Positions 33,748 to 38,992 of a stretch of 38,992 nt of DNA are shown here, piece by piece. Origin of the DNA: Acidimicrobiales bacterium (GTDB lineage Bacteria; Actinomycetota; Acidimicrobiia; Acidimicrobiales; GCA-2861595); contig JAUJNQ010000004.1 in assembly GCA_030448025.1 (NCBI GenBank), positions 338,712-377,703 of the forward strand, written 5' to 3'. The notes under the pieces were generated by a model. It worked only from the letters and a program-made list of their open reading frames with translations. It was not told the origin of the DNA and made no database searches. Position numbers and translations under genes: made by a program. Positions within the stretch are counted from its first letter, which is position 1, and the number at the start of each line of letters is the position of its first letter.

Positions 33748-34863
33748 ATGACTCCACACCGAATGCGGCTCCTGTGCGTCGTGAACTACCGACTCCCAGA
33801 GTCGGATTATCGAGTTCGTTACGCCGAATTAAGCGACGTCTGTGATGTTTTCCTTGCGCTTCCAGTGCAACCCCACGCATTCTCTCCCGATCGATTCGTC
33901 GAGGTGGGGTTCGGCGAGGGCGTGGAATGGCGAGACCTAAACCATTTTATGCATCTTGCCATTGTCCTGTTCCAAAGGCGCCACCGCCTTGACTGCGTAC
34001 ACTTCTTTTCTACCAAGCTCGTACTCATCGGACCGATGGTCGCTCGACTGGCCGGCATCCGAAGCCTGGTTACGGTAACGGGGCTTGGTCGCACTTTCTC
34101 CAACGCGTCATTGCGCTACCGTCTACTACGTGGTCCTTACCACCTCTTGTTAGCCACGGCAATCCGTCTGAGTCGGGGCGCACTTTTTCAGAACTATGGT
34201 GACTTGGAGACAACACGCGAGGAGTTCCCATGGGCACGTTCAAAATGTTGGTTTATTGGTAGCGGAACTCAGGTCGGACCAGCGGTGGCTCGGAAAGCGA
34301 CCCTTCCGCTGCGTGTGCTACTTGTTTCGCGGCTCCTTGAATCGAAGGGAGTTAACGACTTCGTCGAGGTGGCTCGCTCCTTCTTCGGCGATAACCGCAT
34401 TCACTTCACCTTAATCGGGCCAGCTTCTCGTTCAGAGCCGGAGTTACGGGATAGTGTCCTTGCCGCGGCTGCGAAGGGCGAGTTGACCTACCTCGGCCAG
34501 CAAGATGCGGCTCGAGTTCAACAGGCCTACCGGGTCCACGATATCCTGTATTTTCCGTCGCGGTCAGAGGGGATGTCCCGGGTCCTTCTAGAAGCCGGCG
34601 CCGCCGCTATGTGCCCTATCGCTTACGATATCCCTGGGAACCGAGACGTCGTCCGCCCCGGTTGCGGATTTTTGCTGCCCTTGGCATCGACTTCATCCGC
34701 AACCGAAACGATACGTGCCCTTATCACGTCCCCGCATCAAGTAACACAATTTGGCAGAGGATTCCGCCACTTTATCCAAACAGGTTATAGCGACGCAGCC
34801 TACGCTCGGCGCATGGATGGCCTGGTTCGAGACCTGCTCCTTGAACCGGAGATTACGCGGTAG
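33748..34863 (+). CDS. GT4-type glycosyltransferase
   Basis: This is 371 aa from the ATG at 33748, or five codons later at MRLLCVVNYRLPES. GT-B fold: the N-domain has HRLDCVHFFSTKLVLIGPMV, RLAGIRSLVTVTGLGRTFSN; the C-domain has PLRVLLVSRLLESKGVNDFV, ELTYLGQQDAARVQQAYRVH and DILYFPSRSEGMSRVLLEAG, then PIAYDIPGNRDVVRPGCGFL. These match family 4 enzymes of the RfaB/WcaL kind, often using UDP-GlcNAc, UDP-GalNAc-type or deoxyamino-sugar donors. It is followed after 2 bases by the formyltransferase-like gene, suggesting that the two act on the same sugar. Confidence 0.88.
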   Translation: MTPHRMRLLCVVNYRLPESDYRVRYAELSDVCDVFLALPVQPHAFSPDRFVEVGFGEGVEWRDLNHFMHLAIVLFQRRHRLDCVHFFSTKLVLIGPMVARLAGIRSLVTVTGLGRTFSNASLRYRLLRGPYHLLLATAIRLSRGALFQNYGDLETTREEFPWARSKCWFIGSGTQVGPAVARKATLPLRVLLVSRLLESKGVNDFVEVARSFFGDNRIHFTLIGPASRSEPELRDSVLAAAAKGELTYLGQQDAARVQQAYRVHDILYFPSRSEGMSRVLLEAGAAAMCPIAYDIPGNRDVVRPGCGFLLPLASTSSATETIRALITSPHQVTQFGRGFRHFIQTGYSDAAYARRMDGLVRDLLLEPEITR

Positions 34864-34865
34864 AC

Positions 34866-35723
34866 ATGACGGACGGAACAGAAGAAGGCCCGCCGCGCGT
34901 GGCATTCGTCACGAATGGCAATTGGTTTTCAAACGTCGGGCTGGCCCCCATCCTGCATTCTCTATCGGCGGCCCGTCTTCCCACGCTTGTCTTTCTGACC
35001 ACGGGCTTGCGTCGTCAGGGTAGAAGCCGTGTCCTAGAGGGAATCAGACTTGCCCGGACGTGGGGTGTCCGGCTATTAATGCTAAAACTCCTCGGGACCG
35101 TCGTAGCAACAGTGATGGGTGTGCTGACGCGGCGGCCTCTCACGGTCAGTCAGACCTGCCGGGAAGTAGGTATCACGGTAGCGCACACAAGGAACCTGAA
35201 CGTCGGTGAAGGATTCGCCGCCCTTGAAGCGTTCCAGCCCGCCGTACTCGTCTCCTTTTCATGTCCGTATCGGCTCACCGCCAGCGTGCTTGGGCAACCG
35301 AGCATCGGTGCCCTCAATGCCCACTCATCGCTACTTCCGGAATACGCTGGCGTCTCTACTTATGTCCACGTTCTTGCCGAGGGTCGTTGCTCCACGGGGT
35401 TCACAGTTCACGAGATGGTCGAAAAGTTCGACGCCGGACGGATACTGGCTCAATCGGAAAGTGTCATTCCTGAGCGAACTTCAGTTTTCGCCCTTTTCCA
35501 TGAGCTGTGCGTCCGCGGTGGCGCACTCCTCGAGGCTGTCGTCTGGGACGCTCTACGGTCAGGAACCCTGAGCGGCAAGCCTCAAGAACTTTCCAAGCGA
35601 AGCTACCGCGGCGAGCCAACATCGAAGCAGGTTCGCCAGCTGAAGGCCAGAGGTCATGCGGTAATCCGTCTGAATGACTTTGTCGCGCTGCTCAGGCCGC
35701 CGCGACCAACTGACGGCTCCTAG
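34866..35723 (+). CDS. Formyltransferase-family protein, probable sugar N-formyltransferase
   Basis: This is 285 aa. The methionyl-tRNA-formyltransferase-like core is clear: VLVSFSCPYRLTASVLG, then SIGALNAHSSLLPEYAGVST and STGFTVHEMVEKFDAGRIL. The catalytic triad is N151, H153 and D189 in their family positions. It lacks the long C-terminal tRNA-binding domain, so a tRNA substrate is unlikely. In a locus with a 4,6-dehydratase and a DegT aminotransferase the likely substrate is a dTDP- or UDP-4-amino-4,6-dideoxyhexose and the donor N10-formyl-tetrahydrofolate; this is inferred. Its last 4 bases overlap the convergent GT2 gene. Confidence 0.82.
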   Translation: MTDGTEEGPPRVAFVTNGNWFSNVGLAPILHSLSAARLPTLVFLTTGLRRQGRSRVLEGIRLARTWGVRLLMLKLLGTVVATVMGVLTRRPLTVSQTCREVGITVAHTRNLNVGEGFAALEAFQPAVLVSFSCPYRLTASVLGQPSIGALNAHSSLLPEYAGVSTYVHVLAEGRCSTGFTVHEMVEKFDAGRILAQSESVIPERTSVFALFHELCVRGGALLEAVVWDALRSGTLSGKPQELSKRSYRGEPTSKQVRQLKARGHAVIRLNDFVALLRPPRPTDGS

Positions 35724-36631
35724 GTTGTCCCTCGGTCGCGTGCCGGCTCGTGCACGCCTTTGGGGGTCAGAAGTGCAAGTGAGGCCCAGGCCAACTCAGC
35801 TACCCATGGACGAAAGAAGTGGCGCCGTGTTCTGGCGCGTGTAGCCGTTACGCCGACGGCGAAGAGCACCAGAAGGTAGTGGAAAGCGTCTCGCCGCGTC
35901 TTCGCGTACCGACGAGCGAACCTACTGTATCGGTTCAGCCGAGCCACCGAGATCTCCGTCGGTGCCCGATTCTCTCCGCTGCCATAAACGGTGTTCAACG
36001 CCCGCACAGAAGGACAAACGCCCAGCACGGCGCGGCGGGATATACAGAACGACAGTTCAAAGTCCTCTCCCCACGTGTAACCCGAGTACCGCTCAAGCAC
36101 ATGAGAGCAGCGCTCATAGTTCTCCCTTCGCAGAACAACGAGGCCGCCGCTGAGGACCGGTGACGGAACGTAATCCTTCTTGCTCAGCAGCGCCAGTGGC
36201 CGCGGGTCCCGGAAAATACCCCGATACAGGAGTTGTCTGAGCCTTAACTCGATGAGGGGCGCTGGCGAGTTCGTAATGACCCCGCTGGCTCCAGCGAGCT
36301 CTCGCTCATCGCAGAGTAGCGCCAGCGATGACATTGACCCGTCTGTGAGCACGACGTCGTCGTCTATGAAACCCACGAACGGCTCACTTCCGGCCGCGCT
36401 ACCGATATGGCGGGCGCGCGCCGCCCCGGCGCGCTCAGGGAGCTGAATCTCATGAAGGAGGACTCCAGCGCTCCGAGCGTGCTTCTCTAGCGCTGCGAGG
36501 AAGGGCAACTCGGTCTCTTGGGAAACCACGGTGATCCGCGCGACCCGCGGTTCTCGCTCGACAAGGCGTCGTACTACTGATTCGCACGCCCCTCGGCCAA
36601 TGGTCGGCACGACGACATGCAGATCACGCAT
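35720..36631 (-). CDS. GT2-family glycosyltransferase
   Basis: This is 303 aa. GT-A motifs are LHVVVPTIGRGACESVVRRL, ITVVSQETELPFLAALEKH, RAGAARARHIGSAAGSEPFV, GFIDDDVVLTDGSMSSLALL (DDD metal site) and SGGLVVLRRENYERC followed by GYTWGEDFELSFCISRR (the ED acid-base motif). A C-terminal hydrophobic stretch (FHYLLVLFAVGVTATRAR) may anchor it. It is downstream of the initiating sugar transferase on the same strand with an 8-base overlap, so it probably adds the second or third sugar. Confidence 0.87.
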   Translation of the reverse strand: MRDLHVVVPTIGRGACESVVRRLVEREPRVARITVVSQETELPFLAALEKHARSAGVLLHEIQLPERAGAARARHIGSAAGSEPFVGFIDDDVVLTDGSMSSLALLCDERELAGASGVITNSPAPLIELRLRQLLYRGIFRDPRPLALLSKKDYVPSPVLSGGLVVLRRENYERCSHVLERYSGYTWGEDFELSFCISRRAVLGVCPSVRALNTVYGSGENRAPTEISVARLNRYSRFARRYAKTRRDAFHYLLVLFAVGVTATRARTRRHFFRPWVAELAWASLALLTPKGVHEPARDRGTT

Positions 36632-37349
36632 CTCTTAGCCGAGTTGTGGCGCAGTGTCGAAACCATGGTCTCGAACTTAGTGTCGGTGTTCGGTGCTCTA
36701 TCCACCGGTGCAATGCGGTTCTTTGCTGGCGAAGCACGAGGCGCTGTATCACTGCCAACCCGACCACCACATCTAGTGGCAGTGATGCATTGCTGATGTA
36801 CCATTCGTCGACTTCTAGCTTGAGGGGGAGCACCTCTTCGAGGTAGATGGCCGCGCCCCCGGCGGCGAGTTGCTCGAGTTCCCAATCGTGTGTAAGGACT
36901 TGGGTCGGACCGGCCACCCCCGGCTCAACCGCAAGGACCCTGGCCCAAATCGGTGAATCGGTTACGTACTCTGGGGCTTCTGGGCGCGGTCCCAAAAGCG
37001 ACATCTGTCCACCCAGGACGTTGAGGAGCTGCGGAAGCTCGTCGAGCCGGAAACTGCGGAGGATCCGCCCGAGGCGCGTAACTCTCACATCACCCAGCGC
37101 AGCCAACGATGGTCCATGCGCTAAGCCACTTGGAGCTGCCGAACGCATTGTCCGCACCTTCCACATCCCGAACTCACGCCCACCCCTGCCGACACGGTTA
37201 ACTCGGACGAACGCAGGTCGCCCATCGGCGAGCCAGGTGACCGCACCTGCTGCTGCGAGAAGGGGGCCTACCATCAGGAGTAGGAGCGCCGCCGCGGGAC
37301 GGTCGAGCAGGCGGCGGCGTCTAAGCCAACCCTTAGCGACGCAGGGCAT
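36624..37349 (-). CDS. Initiating phosphoglycosyltransferase (PglC/WcaJ family)
   Basis: This is about 241 aa from the ATG at 37349. It has a membrane re-entrant N-terminal helix (RPAAALLLLMVGPLLAAAGA), then FVRVNRVGRGGREFGMWKVR, TMRSAA, RLGRILRSFRLDELPQLLNV and LGGQMSLLGPRPEAPEYVTD, the defining motifs of bacterial sugar transferases. It transfers a sugar-1-phosphate to undecaprenyl phosphate to start the repeat unit, probably the locus's own diNAc-bacillosamine-like or related sugar. The C-terminus is longer than in minimal PglC, with a basic extension. It overlaps the upstream aminotransferase stop by 17 bases. Confidence 0.9.
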   Translation of the reverse strand: MPCVAKGWLRRRRLLDRPAAALLLLMVGPLLAAAGAVTWLADGRPAFVRVNRVGRGGREFGMWKVRTMRSAAPSGLAHGPSLAALGDVRVTRLGRILRSFRLDELPQLLNVLGGQMSLLGPRPEAPEYVTDSPIWARVLAVEPGVAGPTQVLTHDWELEQLAAGGAAIYLEEVLPLKLEVDEWYISNASLPLDVVVGLAVIQRLVLRQQRTALHRWIEHRTPTLSSRPWFRHCATTRLRDA

Positions 37350-38463
37350 CGAGCAATACATCACAAACACGGTCCACCTCTTGGCCCTTCAGGCTTGGCC
37401 TGAGCGGCAGACTCAAGACACGATCCGCCAGGCGCTCTGAAACTGTTACGTCAGCTACACGAACAGCGGCACTTTCGCGGAACCAAGAGTAACGATGCAA
37501 AGGCGTGAAGTGAACGCTGTAACCGATGCGCTCGGCGGAGAAGGCTTGGATTACACGTTCACGCGCAACCTTGTCCGGCAAGATGACCACCATCAAGTGG
37601 TGCGCAGAACCGGGTGAAGGCGCCGAGGGGACCAAGCGAACGGAGTCGTGGTGACCCAGCCGTAACCGGTAGCGAGCGACGAGCTTTGCTCGTCGCTCCT
37701 GCATATCCTCGAAACGTCGCAATTGCGAACGCCCGAGGGCAGCGCTTACGTCGGACATATTGCCCTTGATCCCTGGAGCCACGACATCATAAATGGGAGA
37801 CGCTCCCTGCCCGTAGCGCTTCCATGCATCCCGGCTAAGGCCATGAAGACGGAAGGACCGACAGAAGTTAGCTAGCTCGGCGTTGTCGGTGGCGAGGGCG
37901 CCGCCTTCCACGGTAGTAATGTTCTTCGTCGCGTAAAAGGAGAAACAGGCGACGGAGGACCCTCCGCCACCAATTTTGCCTCGATCGTCCGTCGCACCTA
38001 GGGCGTGAGCAGCGTCCTCGATCAGCGGCACTCCAAATGATCTGCACGCGTCGTGTACCGCAGGGGAAAGTGGTGTTCCCGCAAAATGGACTCCGACCAC
38101 GGCTTGCAGTCCGGCCCGCAGCCCAGCTTCAAGCGAAGGTACGCCCAAGTTCAGGGTATCCGGGTCGACATCAAGCAACACGGCCTGAAGACCGAGGCGA
38201 ACAGCCACAAGAGCCGTGGACGGAAACGTCCATGTCGGAATGCCAACTGGTGCCCCTGACTGCAATCGGAGCCCCGCCAGCGCTGTCTCCAAGGCAGCGG
38301 TACACGAAGAAAAGGTAACGACCTCTGGACAACCCAGATAGGCGCTCAACTCGCTCTCAAGTAGCGCACATTCCTCGCCAGTCGTGATCCAGCCGTTCCT
38401 CAGGACGCGAGTGACCTCGGCAATATCGTCCTGAGAGATCTCAGGGCGAGCGAAATCAATCAC
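37333..38463 (-). CDS. DegT/DnrJ/EryC1/StrS sugar aminotransferase
   Basis: This is 376 aa and full-length for the family. PLP-enzyme motifs are ISQDDIAEVTRVLRNGWITT, FSSCTAALETALAGLRL, VGIPTWTFPSTALVAVR, VPLIEDAAHALGA (PLP-ring Asp) and the Schiff-base Lys K180 in ACFSFYATKNITTVEGGALA, then GNMSDVSAALGRSQLRRFED. The enzyme transaminates a 4-keto-6-deoxy nucleotide sugar using glutamate, like PglE, WecE or ArnB. It leads a minus-strand run aminotransferase, initiating transferase, GT2, all overlapping. It complements the dehydratase at 22.4-24.3 kb and the formyltransferase at 34.9 kb. Confidence 0.92.
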   Translation of the reverse strand: MIDFARPEISQDDIAEVTRVLRNGWITTGEECALLESELSAYLGCPEVVTFSSCTAALETALAGLRLQSGAPVGIPTWTFPSTALVAVRLGLQAVLLDVDPDTLNLGVPSLEAGLRAGLQAVVGVHFAGTPLSPAVHDACRSFGVPLIEDAAHALGATDDRGKIGGGGSSVACFSFYATKNITTVEGGALATDNAELANFCRSFRLHGLSRDAWKRYGQGASPIYDVVAPGIKGNMSDVSAALGRSQLRRFEDMQERRAKLVARYRLRLGHHDSVRLVPSAPSPGSAHHLMVVILPDKVARERVIQAFSAERIGYSVHFTPLHRYSWFRESAAVRVADVTVSERLADRVLSLPLRPSLKGQEVDRVCDVLLDALRR

Positions 38464-38917
38464 CTCTGTGGCAGGAACCTAGGCGATGCAAATGATGGCA
38501 CGCTGTCTCCAAACCTTGAACGACAGCTAGTATCCTGAGGAAGCCGGCTAATTTGACCGCTTCCCACTCGCCTATCGCATAGGGAATGTCGTGTATTAGG
38601 AACCAAGACTAACCCAACCGCCATTTCTTCTGAAGCAGTACAAGAACTGCTTAAGGAGTGCCGTCACCACCGCACATTCCAGCCCTGACTAGCTGGGGAG
38701 CTGAGCGAGGAGATCCCACTACTTCATCATGCTGCCCCCACCCGACTCTTGGCACCCACCCTGGTTCTCATGGTGTGGCCTCTGTCGCCTGCACGATCGA
38801 GCCGCACGGTACTTCCCTTGGATTGCGACTTCCCTTGGATTGCGGCGCGCCAACCCCATCCTGGTCCACGCGCATCTCGCCCGTGACTTTCGGATGCACA
38901 CACTACACTAGGCGGCA
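38464..38917. other. Divergent intergenic region with a 17-bp tandem duplication
   Basis: 454 bases between the aminotransferase and the Wzz-like start. No gene-like frame is seen. A perfect tandem duplication of ACTTCCCTTGGATTGCG occupies 38811-38844. It probably contains promoters for both sides; none is clear enough to call. Confidence 0.5.
38811..38844 (+). repeat. 17-bp perfect tandem duplication
   Basis: ACTTCCCTTGGATTGCG occurs twice in direct succession, upstream of the Wzz-like gene. Confidence 0.95.
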
Positions 38918-38992
38918 ATGTTCGCTCAAGAAGGTTCAACGGAACTAGGGCTGCGGGAGTACTTGCGTGTGCTGCAGCGCAAGCGAAGCCTC
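38918..38992 (+). CDS. N-terminus of a Wzz-like chain-length regulator (cut by window edge)
   Basis: From the ATG at 38918, with AGGCGG upstream, 25 codons are open to the window end: MFAQEGSTELGLREYLRVLQ then RKRSL. LREYLRVLQRKR resembles the cytoplasmic start just before the first membrane helix of Wzz/polysaccharide co-polymerase proteins. This fits the Wzx/Wzy locus, but only 25 residues are visible. Confidence 0.55.
   Translation, partial: MFAQEGSTELGLREYLRVLQRKRSL

Overview
The window is high-GC DNA from an actinobacterium. A BldD homologue carrying the cyclic-di-GMP signature, an hrcA-dnaJ operon with a CIRCE-like operator, a DUF222/HNH (13E12-type) gene with a Gram-positive-style SOS box, many apparently leaderless genes and many VapBC modules all fit. 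An Acidimicrobiia-like lineage is my best guess, but nothing here fixes the taxonomy.

Layout. (1) 1-5.3 kb is a housekeeping block, mostly on the minus strand: bldD (cut by the window edge), rsmE, dnaJ, hrcA, an uncharacterised Cys-cluster protein, a small membrane protein and a His-rich protein. (2) 5.4-7.5 kb holds a decayed toxin-antitoxin (TA) pair, an intact vapBC pair, and a 5'-truncated, frameshifted nucleotide-sugar epimerase. (3) 7.6-11.5 kb holds a c-di-GMP-I (GEMM) riboswitch controlling a secreted CAP-domain protein, then a hybrid histidine kinase with heptad and 63-bp repeats and one apparent frameshift. (4) 11.5-22.2 kb is a TA island built from two copies (A about 11.88-16.2 kb, B about 18.03-22.2 kb) of a segment of about 4.2 kb. 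Each copy carries VapBC, a second VapBC-like pair, a MazF-type pair, a heparinase II/III-like fragment, a third VapBC, an epimerase fragment and a small coiled-coil membrane protein. A DUF222/HNH gene with a LexA-type box lies between the copies. The core looks identical in A and B, while the flanks differ by substitutions and deletions that broke one TA pair in copy B. (5) 22.4-38.99 kb is a surface-polysaccharide locus of visibly lower GC from about 24.3 kb onward.

How it works together. The glycan locus encodes a membrane nucleotide-sugar 4,6-dehydratase, a DegT aminotransferase, a formyltransferase-like enzyme, a PglC/WcaJ-type initiating phosphoglycosyltransferase, four glycosyltransferases, three SAM methyltransferases, a Wzx flippase, a Wzy/WaaL polymerase or ligase and the start of a Wzz-like protein. 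Together these predict a Wzx/Wzy-type polymer containing a (probably N-formylated) 4-amino-4,6-dideoxy sugar. The heparinase and epimerase fragments in the TA island look like remains of the same kind of glycan locus, broken up by TA gene insertion and duplication. Two c-di-GMP receptors, a BldD-type repressor and a GEMM riboswitch, lie within 8 kb of each other, but no c-di-GMP synthase or phosphodiesterase is visible in the window.

Limits. All family calls rest on motif recognition by eye. Frameshifts in homopolymers and the near-perfect duplication could be sequencing or assembly artefacts. I saw no tRNA, rRNA or CRISPR array.
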